From contig DZCR01000061.1 of NCBI GenBank assembly GCA_022736495.1, positions 1-17,222 on the forward strand: 17,222 nucleotides of DNA, written 5' to 3'. Shown one piece after another: positions 1-5,851 of this stretch. The stretch is from Desulfobacca acetoxidans. GTDB lineage: Bacteria; Desulfobacterota; Desulfobaccia; Desulfobaccales; 0-14-0-80-60-11. The notes beneath the pieces are model-generated. The model saw only the letters and a list, made by a program, of their open reading frames with translations. It was not told the origin of the DNA and made no database searches. Positions within the stretch are counted from its first letter, which is position 1, and each line of letters begins with the position of its first letter. Both the position numbers and the translations under genes were made by a program.

Positions 1-63
1 ATACTATAATATTCAGGAATCAAAATGAACTACCATCCTGGCCAGGGCAATCGCAGGTAAAAA

Positions 64-226
64 TCAGGTGGTAAGCACTTTCAGGGGGCGGAGGATGGCC
101 AAATTTTCCGGGCCATGGTCTTTGCGGAGGGGGGCAGTGGTCTTCCCGGAAAGAGATATCCAGGCCCAGTGCAATGTCAAAGGGGCTGTTGGCCGTCCTG
201 TAATCCATTGACAAAGACTTTAGCAA
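64..226 (-). pseudogene. C-terminal relic of an ISAs1-like transposase, frameshifted
   Basis: Read on the minus strand from about 226, the translation gives NSPFDIALGLDISFREDHC. This resembles the conserved C-terminal region of ISAs1-family DDE transposases (pattern: ENxLHWxLDVxFxED). After that point the frame is lost inside a run of six G on the plus strand (129-134). With one base removed, the neighbouring frame continues as LRKDHGPENLAILR, which matches the family's next block, and stops at 64-66. Only the last 50 or so residues survive: the N-terminal and most of the catalytic part are absent, because the next gene starts at 247. No terminal inverted repeat was recognised. The family call rests on remembered motifs. 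The homopolymer frameshift is directly visible. An open but meaningless reading continues to position 20 in the first frame. Confidence 0.6.
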
Positions 227-235
227 TGATAATAT
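208..235 (+). promoter_or_regulatory. Candidate sigma-70 promoter for the HExxH operon
   Basis: A perfect TTGACA lies at 208-213. After a 16-base spacer comes TAATAT (230-235, 4 of 6 consensus). An alternative -10, TATTAT at 233-238, would need a 19-base spacer. Either puts the transcript start only a few bases before the ATG at 247, and no Shine-Dalgarno sequence is visible between 236 and 246. The message may therefore be leaderless or nearly so. The -35 box overlaps the start of the transposase relic. Confidence 0.45.
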
Positions 236-246
236 TATCTAGTTAA

Positions 247-786
247 ATGGAACAGGCGGATTATTTCCTTCAGCACCAAAAAGAGCTCTTGAAAGAGGCG
301 ACGGTCATCGCCGAGGAAGTGACCTCCGACTTTTTCAAGCTGTCGCCGAGTCATTGGCGGCGGGCTCGTTATGATATTCTGACCCTGGAGGCGCTGCGGG
401 CCGAGGAAATCTCGCCGCACGCGCTGGCCCTGGTAGCCAAGTATGACGGGCGCCATCAGGATCGCCTTTTGCAGTCTGCGGTCTTTGATTTTTACCGGGT
501 CTGCCTGCAGGACCACAATATCCTCAAGACTCTGAAACATTGTCATGAGTTAAGCCTGTTCCCCCTGTTCCTCTATATCGTCACGCACGAGCTGGTGCAC
601 ATCGTGCGGTTCAGCCAGTTTTTGGCTCTGTTCGAGACCCCGGAGGACGGTAAGCAGGAAGAAGAGCGGCGGGTGCATCGGTTAACGCAAAAGATCCTGG
701 CGCCCCTGACGGTTCGGGATTTGCCGCCAGTGATACAATATTATGATGACAAGCTTCAAGGAGGTTTGCAGTATGCCCATTTATGA
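247..786 (+). CDS. Putative zinc-binding HExxH protein of unknown function
   Basis: A 179-residue cytosolic-looking protein without signal peptide. The feature that stands out is THELVH at residues 113-118, an HExxH zinc-metallopeptidase signature (H114, E115, H118) at the end of a hydrophobic helix (about 103-113). Downstream is an acidic stretch and EEERRVH (138-144), where a Glu or H144 could give the third ligand. I recall uncharacterised deltaproteobacterial proteins with this pattern beside an FmdB zinc ribbon, but no function is known to me. The protein is short for a complete peptidase, and proteolysis is unproven; it could be a metal-binding scaffold. Its stop overlaps the next gene by 14 bases, which suggests translational coupling. 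ATG at 247 is the only good start, but it has no Shine-Dalgarno sequence. Confidence 0.8.
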   Translation: MEQADYFLQHQKELLKEATVIAEEVTSDFFKLSPSHWRRARYDILTLEALRAEEISPHALALVAKYDGRHQDRLLQSAVFDFYRVCLQDHNILKTLKHCHELSLFPLFLYIVTHELVHIVRFSQFLALFETPEDGKQEEERRVHRLTQKILAPLTVRDLPPVIQYYDDKLQGGLQYAHL

Positions 787-1072
787 GTATCAGTGCGCCG
801 CGTGCGGCCAGGTGGTGGAGCGCTGGCAGAAAATTTCCGATGCTCCCCTGACGGAATGTGCGGCCTGCGGCGGTAGTCTTCATAAACTCATCAGCTCCTG
901 CGCCTTTCACCTCAAAGGCAGCGGGTGGTATGTCACGGATTACGCCGGCAAGAATACGGCCGCCGGCGCCAGCGACAACAATAACGGGGCCAAGGCCCCG
1001 GGCGACAGCGGCGACAGCAAACCTGCGGACGCCACCAAGGCTGAGGCTACTCCTGCCCCCAAGATAAAATGA
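773..1072 (+). CDS. FmdB-family zinc ribbon protein
   Basis: A 99-residue protein beginning MPIYEYQC, the hallmark of the FmdB/CxxC_CxxC_SSSS regulatory-protein family. Two CxxC pairs (C8/C11 and C29/C32) form a zinc ribbon. The GSGWYVTDY segment at about 53-61 is also typical of the family. The last 40 residues are a low-complexity Ala/Gly/Asp/Lys/Pro tail, probably disordered. The start is set by AAGGAGG at 758-764, eight bases before ATG 773; an in-frame ATG at 743 would only add ten unrelated residues. Family members are annotated as putative regulators after FmdB of methylotrophs, but the biochemical role is unsettled. Overlap with the upstream HExxH gene suggests the two zinc proteins are made together. 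Confidence 0.9.
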   Translation: MPIYEYQCAACGQVVERWQKISDAPLTECAACGGSLHKLISSCAFHLKGSGWYVTDYAGKNTAAGASDNNNGAKAPGDSGDSKPADATKAEATPAPKIK

Positions 1073-1116
1073 CGCACCTGCTGAAACTCCCAGTTGGGAG
1101 AGAAAGAGAGCGATAG

Positions 1117-1695
1117 TTGGCAGAGATCAAGAGTGCCTTAGAGTTGGCCCTGGAAAAGGCCGAACGCTACGGCAAAGCCAGCGCCGAAGAAATGGCGGCC
1201 GCCCAGTATCAGGAACAGGGCCGCCTGCTTGCGGTGCAATACCTCAAGCGGGAAGGGGATCTGGCGGCAGACCTGAAAAATCTTCCCCCTGCGGCCCAGG
1301 CTGCGGCACGGCTGGCCATAAAAGAGGTTTTTTTGCGGAATATCGGCCTGCCCCGGGAAAATTCGGTGGACCCCCGCCAGGACCGGGCCCTGGAGGGACT
1401 GGTCCTGGTGGCCGACAACTCAAAAAACATGGCTCGCCTGCAGACGGAACTGGAGCAGCTCCTGCAACAATTTCTCCAGGTTCGCAGCAATGCCTTGCAG
1501 CAACTCAAAGGCCGGTTTGCCGCGGGCGCGGGGCAGATGCAGCGCAGCATGGAGGCTCAATACGGCCAAAAGGTCCGCGTCGAGGCAGAGAGCCTGCCGC
1601 AATTCCAGGAAGAGTGGCGCCGGTTCCTGAGTCAGCTTCAGGACCAAATCGAGCCCATGCTGGAAGGACTCAAGGAGAAGATGCGCCTGGCCTGA
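1117..1695 (+). CDS. Conserved coiled-coil protein of unknown function (possibly DUF6657)
   Basis: A 192-residue, Leu/Gln/Glu/Ala-rich protein predicted to be almost entirely helical, with heptad-like stretches at about 105-130 and 165-190. There is no signal peptide, membrane segment or catalytic motif. Its opening, AEIKSALELALEKAERYGKA, resembles a deltaproteobacterial family that I recall as DUF6657; that name is from memory and uncertain. The start is TTG at 1117, with purine-rich GGGAGAGAAAGAGAG about 6-20 bases upstream as a diffuse ribosome-binding site. It follows the zinc ribbon gene by 44 bases and precedes a strong terminator, so it is the last gene of the operon. A structural or adaptor role is inference only. 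Confidence 0.8.
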   Translation: MAEIKSALELALEKAERYGKASAEEMAAAQYQEQGRLLAVQYLKREGDLAADLKNLPPAAQAAARLAIKEVFLRNIGLPRENSVDPRQDRALEGLVLVADNSKNMARLQTELEQLLQQFLQVRSNALQQLKGRFAAGAGQMQRSMEAQYGQKVRVEAESLPQFQEEWRRFLSQLQDQIEPMLEGLKEKMRLA

Positions 1696-1723
1696 TAAAA
1701 TTTCTTACAGTTTATAACCTTAT

Positions 1724-1753
1724 AAGGGGAGACCTCAGGGCCGCCCCTTTTTT
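1724..1753 (+). terminator. Rho-independent terminator after the HExxH/FmdB/coiled-coil operon
   Basis: The stem AAGGGG (1724-1729) pairs with CCCCTT (1744-1749). The T run covers 1748-1753. The hairpin starts 29 bases after the stop codon of the coiled-coil gene, a normal position for an operon end. Confidence 0.75.
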
Positions 1754-1764
1754 GTTAGGCCCGG

Positions 1765-1791
1765 AAAATGGAAGAGGCCGGCCTTGCCTCT
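1765..1791 (-). terminator. Possible minus-strand terminator of the lipoprotein operon
   Basis: AGAGGC (1773-1778) and GCCTCT (1786-1791) form a 6-bp stem with a 7-base loop. On the minus strand this is followed by TCCATTTTCC, a weak T-rich tail, 15 bases past the amidohydrolase stop. Plausible but weak. Confidence 0.35.
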
Positions 1792-1805
1792 GAACACGAT
1801 ATCAC

Positions 1806-2558
1806 TTAATCCAGCCGGCACAGGCGTCGGAAGTTATCCCCCAGGACCGCCTTGACCCGGTCTTCCGGCAGGTCCAGGCTGAAGATTTTGTCCAATTCGG
1901 AGGCCGGGCTACCGAAGGGGTAGTCGCTGCCGAACAGCAGGCGGTCGGTGCCGAAGCGGCGGATGAAGTCCTTGATTTCCGGCAGCGCGGCCACCGCCGT
2001 GTCGGCGTAGAGCTGGGGGCGGCGCCAGACCCCGGCCCGGTCCAGGGCCACGTACCCTCCGCTCAAGCCCCCTAGATGAGGGATGATTACTGGCAGGTCC
2101 GGGGCCAATTCTTCCAGGAAAAACAGGGTGTTTTCCAAAGACTCTTCCAGGAGGATAGGCAGGTTCCGATCCCGCACCACCTGCAGGAACTCCCGGCAGC
2201 GGGGGGAGTCGTAGTGGTAAATCGGTTCATCAACGTGGCGGTGCCACTTGATGGCCACGTACTCCGGGCCCAAATCCTCCCAGGCGAAATCATTCCACAC
2301 GAAAAAATACGGATAAATGGAGATATCCGGGTCCTTAAGCTCAAGAAGATACTGATGGGCCCGGCGGCGGCAGGCCTGCCAGGCAGGCGTGTCGGTGAAC
2401 TCGGGGTCATAGCGGTTGTAGATGTCCTCCACCGGCGCAATGGGCGCGGCGCCGGTGATGCCGGCTGTGAGCAGCAACGGCCGGATATGGTCCCAGGTCC
2501 AGTTAACGTGCTGCACTCCGGTGTGCAGGTGGCAATCGATGATGTTCAAGTCAGACAT
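1806..2558 (-). CDS. Amidohydrolase-related metal-dependent hydrolase (Amidohydro_2 type)
   Basis: A 250-residue TIM-barrel hydrolase. The N-terminal DCHLH gives the HxH metal pair (H10, H12). IPHLGG supplies H161, and GSDYPFG supplies the catalytic/metal Asp212 near the C-terminus; K104 in VAIKWHRH could be the carbamylated lysine position. Where relatives usually have a metal-ligand His in the strand (PxLIHTG), this protein reads LPILLEESLEN, with E138/E139. The metal site may therefore be mononuclear or differently built. The substrate cannot be read from sequence; small carboxylates or lactone-like compounds are typical for the superfamily. It follows the Mth938 gene by 20 bases with no clear Shine-Dalgarno sequence before ATG 2558, so translation may depend on the upstream gene. 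Confidence 0.85.
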   Translation of the reverse strand: MSDLNIIDCHLHTGVQHVNWTWDHIRPLLLTAGITGAAPIAPVEDIYNRYDPEFTDTPAWQACRRRAHQYLLELKDPDISIYPYFFVWNDFAWEDLGPEYVAIKWHRHVDEPIYHYDSPRCREFLQVVRDRNLPILLEESLENTLFFLEELAPDLPVIIPHLGGLSGGYVALDRAGVWRRPQLYADTAVAALPEIKDFIRRFGTDRLLFGSDYPFGSPASELDKIFSLDLPEDRVKAVLGDNFRRLCRLD

Positions 2559-2578
2559 AAGCGGATGGTCTCGCGGTT

Positions 2579-2920
2579 TTAACAGGTGAGGTGCAGGGCC
2601 GCGGCCAGCCGGCGCTTAGGGCTCAAGTCGTTGATGATCCTATAGGCTTCCTTGGTGGGGAAGACCAGCAGATCAACCCCCTTATCCCGGAGGTAAGAGG
2701 CCAGGCTGGGGTCTACCTGCAGGTGCCCGGGATCGCCTTGTCCCACTACCAGCACCTGGGGAGCGCAGGCTAAAGCCTCGGCCACATCCTCCAGTTGCAG
2801 CAAATGGCCTTCCCGCCGCCACCAATCACTCTTAATCTGGCCCGGCCAGATCAGGACGTCGGCCTTATAGGTCTGGCCGTCGATCCGGATGAGCCCAAAT
2901 TCATAGCAATCGATATGCAT
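2579..2920 (-). CDS. Mth938-like domain protein (MTH938/NDUFAF3 family)
   Basis: A 113-residue single-domain protein with the family's landmarks: YEFGLIRIDGQTYKADVLIWP at 6-26, WWRREGH at 33-39, QVLVVGQGDPG at 55-65, TKEAYRIIND at 89-98, and the C-terminal AAALHLTC (106-113). The fold is the small alpha/beta Mth938 domain. Eukaryotic relatives include the complex I assembly factor NDUFAF3 and AAMDC. The bacterial role is not established. The start ATG at 2920 has AGAGGAA just upstream, nine bases after the lipoprotein stop. It sits in the middle of a three-gene operon with a lipoprotein and an amidohydrolase. Confidence 0.9.
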   Translation of the reverse strand: MHIDCYEFGLIRIDGQTYKADVLIWPGQIKSDWWRREGHLLQLEDVAEALACAPQVLVVGQGDPGHLQVDPSLASYLRDKGVDLLVFPTKEAYRIINDLSPKRRLAAALHLTC

Positions 2921-2929
2921 GGTTCCTCT

Positions 2930-3442
2930 TTAGAAATGGCCCCCGCGGTAGGGATTAAAATAGGGCGGCGTGTACCAGTACTCCAACTGCGGAGGGTACC
3001 ACGATCGGGGTACGGGATAATAGTATTTTTCCCAGACCGGGTTTTCTAAGAGGGTGATTTGGCGCGCCCTGAGGAGCAGCAGGCCGTCCTTGGCGCCCTC
3101 CACCGCTCCAGCCACGACCACCTTACTTTTGGGCAGGTAATAATTAGAGTCGAGCCACTTTTCGCTTTCCACCAGGAAAGTCCCCCCGGAGGCGGTGCCG
3201 ATGGGGAAGAGCCGCGCATCCAAGGTCCGCTGGTCCACGGTCAGGAGGCTGCCCTTTTGCCAGGGCTGCACCGTCATGACCAGGCCTCCCAGGATTTCCA
3301 CTCGCCCCTTGTACTTATCCGGGTGTGCCGCCAATTCGGCAAAACCTACCCGGGGGCCGGCCTCCTGCTGCAAAGCGGGGGAGATGGCCGGCGTGCAACC
3401 AGCCAGATACAATCCCATTATCAGACAGAAAATCTGCACCAT
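2930..3442 (-). CDS. Slp-family outer-membrane lipoprotein
   Basis: A 170-residue predicted lipoprotein. A short hydrophobic signal ends in the lipobox LAGC with the lipidated Cys at residue 16. The signal lacks a basic residue before the hydrophobic core, which is unusual. The following region (about 35-135) resembles the Slp family of starvation-inducible outer-membrane lipoproteins: PDKYKGRVEILGG, then a strand-rich domain. The C-terminus is very aromatic and Pro-rich (WEKYYYPVPRSWYPPQ, ending in NPYRGGHF). The start is chosen by AAGGAGG eight bases before ATG 3442. A longer open frame reaches 3754 but runs across the promoter and into the divergent methyltransferase gene, so it is discarded. 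First gene of the minus-strand operon. Confidence 0.85.
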   Translation of the reverse strand: MVQIFCLIMGLYLAGCTPAISPALQQEAGPRVGFAELAAHPDKYKGRVEILGGLVMTVQPWQKGSLLTVDQRTLDARLFPIGTASGGTFLVESEKWLDSNYYLPKSKVVVAGAVEGAKDGLLLLRARQITLLENPVWEKYYYPVPRSWYPPQLEYWYTPPYFNPYRGGHF

Positions 3443-3476
3443 AGTCTCGGCCTCCTTGGTCACATCTGCTACCTCC

Positions 3477-3504
3477 AATATAAGAATCATAACCCTGGTA
3501 GCAA
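3477..3504 (-). promoter_or_regulatory. Candidate sigma-70 promoter of the slp-like operon
   Basis: On the minus strand, TTGCTA (3499-3504) and TATATT (3477-3482) are separated by 16 bases. They match 4 of 6 and 5 of 6 consensus positions. The inferred start near 3470 leaves a leader of about 28 bases that contains the AAGGAGG site of the lipoprotein gene. Confidence 0.5.
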
Positions 3505-3586
3505 GGGATAGCCAGAAGGTGCCAGTTTTTCCGGCGCCTGACCGCCGCCTCTTGCCGGTCAGGTGGGATATGCTAAAGTAGTGGGC

Positions 3587-4357
3587 ATGAAGGAACAACG
3601 GAGCCAAGCTGAGGCGGAAGCGCAGGTAGGTCTGGAGAAGGTGGCCATTGTCCTGTTTCGGCCGCAGTTGGCCGAAAACATCGGCGCCGCGGCCCGGGCC
3701 GCTTGCAACATGGGGATCAATCGCCTGGTGCTGGTGCAACCCGTAGAACTGCACCGGGAGCGCATGGCCATGATGGCCACCGGCCCCTCAGCACGACTTT
3801 TGGACACCATGGAAATCCACGATGACCTGGGCGTGGCCCTGAGCCCCTTTCAATATATCGTGGGCCTCACCGCCCGGCTGGGGGGTGTGCGTACCGACTA
3901 TTATTCCCCCCGGGAGATGGCGGCCCGGCTGGTGGCAATCTCCGCCGCCAACGAGGTCGCCCTGCTCTTCGGGCCGGAAAACTGGGGCCTAACTAACGAG
4001 GAACTGCCTTTCTGCCATGCCCTGGTGACCATCCCCACGGGCGAGTGCTCGTCTTTAAACCTGGCCCAGGCCGTGATGGTCATGGTCTATGAACTCTTCA
4101 CCGCCGTGAGCGTCAAGCCTCACGCGGTCCCGCGCCTGGCCAACTGCCGGGAACTGGAAACCATGTACGCTATGCTCCAGGAGACCTTGCTGAAGATCAA
4201 CTTTATCAGCCACCAGAACCCGGAGCATTGGATGTTCAATGTCCGTCGCCTCTTTGCCCGCCATGGCCTCCGGGCCCGGGAAGCCCAGGTAATCAAAGGC
4301 ATCTGCCGCCAGATCGACTGGTATGTGGGCAAGCGCTTGGAAGACAAACAGAAATAG
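3587..4357 (+). CDS. trmJ: TrmJ-like tRNA/rRNA 2'-O-methyltransferase (SpoU/TrmH family)
   Basis: A 256-residue SPOUT methyltransferase using S-adenosylmethionine. The three SpoU motifs are present: NIGAAARAACNMGINRLVLV (N31, R37), LLFGPENWGLTNEEL (127-140), and IPTGECSSLNLAQAVMVMVYEL (149-170), which form the trefoil-knot cofactor site. The C-terminal helical extension (about 175-256) fits TrmJ, which methylates position 32 of the tRNA anticodon loop; another RNA target is possible. ATG 3587 is preferred. An in-frame GTG at 3563 would add eight residues; neither start has a convincing Shine-Dalgarno sequence. The gene diverges from the lipoprotein operon, leaving 144 bases for both promoters. 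An IS relic follows immediately. Confidence 0.85.
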   Translation: MKEQRSQAEAEAQVGLEKVAIVLFRPQLAENIGAAARAACNMGINRLVLVQPVELHRERMAMMATGPSARLLDTMEIHDDLGVALSPFQYIVGLTARLGGVRTDYYSPREMAARLVAISAANEVALLFGPENWGLTNEELPFCHALVTIPTGECSSLNLAQAVMVMVYELFTAVSVKPHAVPRLANCRELETMYAMLQETLLKINFISHQNPEHWMFNVRRLFARHGLRAREAQVIKGICRQIDWYVGKRLEDKQK

Positions 4358-4374
4358 ACAAATTGTGATTCCTT

Positions 4375-4775
4375 CAGCAACGACAACCTCTGCATCACCT
4401 CTGTCGATCGTCGCAACCGGGGTTAATAGGCATGATGTAACTCAACTGGAAACCGTCTTGGATAACATTGTCATTAAGCGACCAGAGCCAGCGGTGGACA
4501 AGCTTCAACATCTTTGCGCCGACAAAGGCATACCAAAGCATAGTCGACCGGGACTATATCCCCCATGTACGGCGCCGCGGCGAGGGAATCGAGGCGAAAA
4601 AACTGTTCCCGGCGACCGGGCACGCCGATGGATCGTAGAAGTCTGCCATTCATGGCTTAATAGGTTTCGCAGAATCTTGATTCGTTATGAAAAAATCCTT
4701 TCCAGCTATATCGCCTTGGTCCACTTAGCAGCAGCCCTAATCTGCTGGCGAAAAGTTGGTATTATTAACGGATAA
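4375..4775 (+). pseudogene. Decayed IS5-like transposase (C-terminal half)
   Basis: The readable parts match IS5-family DDE transposases: LSIVATGVNRHDVTQLE (about 4398-4448), then LQHLCADKG, then ARRWIVEVCHSWLNRFRR and SYIALVHLAAALICWR up to the stop at 4773-4775. Between these blocks the reading is broken. From 4543 a different frame gives DYIPHVRRRGEGIEAKK, the expected linking segment, and the original frame resumes after a run of six A (4597-4602), which fits a one-base loss there. A short deletion also lies between LCADKG and the first break. The N-terminal half is missing, so the element is dead. No inverted repeats were found. The IS5 assignment is from remembered family motifs. Confidence 0.8.
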
Positions 4776-4879
4776 GCACTAAGTTGCTGCAAATCTCTGG
4801 CGGTTGGAAAGATGCAAAACCGAAACATATTCCATGCCAAGGCTACATGCGATTGCCCTGACTCCAGGACTTCCATGCC

Positions 4880-4908
4880 TTGACAAGCATGTCCCTAACC
4901 GGTTAAAT
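4880..4908 (+). promoter_or_regulatory. Candidate sigma-70 promoter of glyQ
   Basis: Perfect TTGACA at 4880-4885, then a 17-base spacer and TTAAAT at 4903-4908 (4 of 6). The start would be near 4915, leaving a 30-base leader with AAGGAG at 4933-4938. A small hairpin (CATGC/GCATG) brackets the -35 box, and TAACCGGTTA is a perfect palindrome inside the promoter. The leader is too short for a glycine T-box. Confidence 0.55.
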
Positions 4909-4945
4909 TATGCAGATATTTTTATTTCCTAAAAGGAGAGGCGGG

Positions 4946-5815
4946 ATGACTTTTCAGGAACTGTTGATGACCCTGGAGCATTTCTGGGCCGAGCGGGGTT
5001 GCGTCATCCAACAACCGTACGACATCGAGGTGGGGGCCGGCACCTTCAACCCCGCCACCCTGCTTCGGGTCCTGGGGCCGGAACCCTGGAACGTGGCCTA
5101 TGTGGAGCCGAGCCGTCGGCCCACTGACGGGCGCTACGGCGAGAACCCCAACCGCCTGCAGCATTACTATCAGTACCAGGTGATCCTGAAACCCTCTCCC
5201 AAAAATATCCAGGAACTCTATCTCGACAGCTTGCGGGCCCTGGGGCTTGATCCCTTGGACCATGATATCCGGTTCGTGGAAGACGACTGGGAGTCCCCCA
5301 CCCTGGGCGCCTGGGGTCTGGGCTGGGAGGTCTGGCTGGACGGCATGGAAATCACGCAGTTCACCTACTTCCAGCAGGCCGGCTCCATCGACCTGCATCC
5401 GGTGAGCGTGGAGCTGACTTACGGCCCGGAGCGCATCGCCATGTACATCCAGAAGGTGGCGAGCGTCTACGACCTGGAATGGACCAAAGGCGTGAAATAC
5501 GGCGACGTGCACCACCGGGGCGAAGTGGAGCACTCCATCTATAATTTCGAACAGGCCGACGTGAATATGCTCTTCCGTCTCTTCGACATGTACGAAGCGG
5601 AGGCCGTGCGCATTATCGGCCTGAATTTAGTGCTCCCGGCCTACGACTACTGCCTGAAATGCTCCCATACCTTTAACCTCTTGAACGCCCGCGGGGCCAT
5701 CAGCGTGGCCGAGCGCAGCAGCCTCATCGGCCGGGTGCGGCACATGGCTCGCCTGTGCGCCGAAGGCTACCTGAAACAACGGGAAGAAATGGGTTTTCCG
5801 TTGCTGAAAAAGTAG
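4946..5815 (+). CDS. glyQ: Glycyl-tRNA synthetase alpha subunit
   Basis: A 289-residue catalytic subunit of the bacterial alpha2beta2 glycyl-tRNA synthetase, which charges tRNA-Gly with glycine in the cytosol. The length is typical. Class II features are intact: QQPYD and [12 protein letters not shown] (22-41), the motif 2 region [20 protein letters not shown] (56-75), and the motif 3 region with [13 protein letters not shown] (155-167). The start ATG 4946 has AAGGAG seven bases upstream; an in-frame ATG at 4910 would prepend 12 residues lying in the leader, and is rejected. glyS follows after 36 bases. The stop codon lies inside an 11-base sequence also found beside coaE. Confidence 0.97.
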   Translation: MTFQELLMTLEHFWAERGCVIQQPYDIEVGAGTFNPATLLRVLGPEPWNVAYVEPSRRPTDGRYGENPNRLQHYYQYQVILKPSPKNIQELYLDSLRALGLDPLDHDIRFVEDDWESPTLGAWGLGWEVWLDGMEITQFTYFQQAGSIDLHPVSVELTYGPERIAMYIQKVASVYDLEWTKGVKYGDVHHRGEVEHSIYNFEQADVNMLFRLFDMYEAEAVRIIGLNLVLPAYDYCLKCSHTFNLLNARGAISVAERSSLIGRVRHMARLCAEGYLKQREEMGFPLLKK

Positions 5816-5851
5816 CTATCAGCCTAAAGCTGAAGTCATACGAGGATCACC

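Noticed and set aside
2076..2582. 168-codon plus-strand open frame
   Set aside because: It is opposite the amidohydrolase, whose metal-site motifs are clear, and its translation shows no family features.
3443..3754. Upstream extension of the Slp-like lipoprotein
   Set aside because: It would run across the promoter and into the divergent methyltransferase gene, and would bury the signal peptide. ATG 3442 has an ideal AAGGAGG site.
4776..4945. Glycine T-box or riboswitch ahead of glyQ
   Set aside because: The candidate promoter leaves a leader of only about 30 bases, and no T-box sequence or specifier stem is visible.
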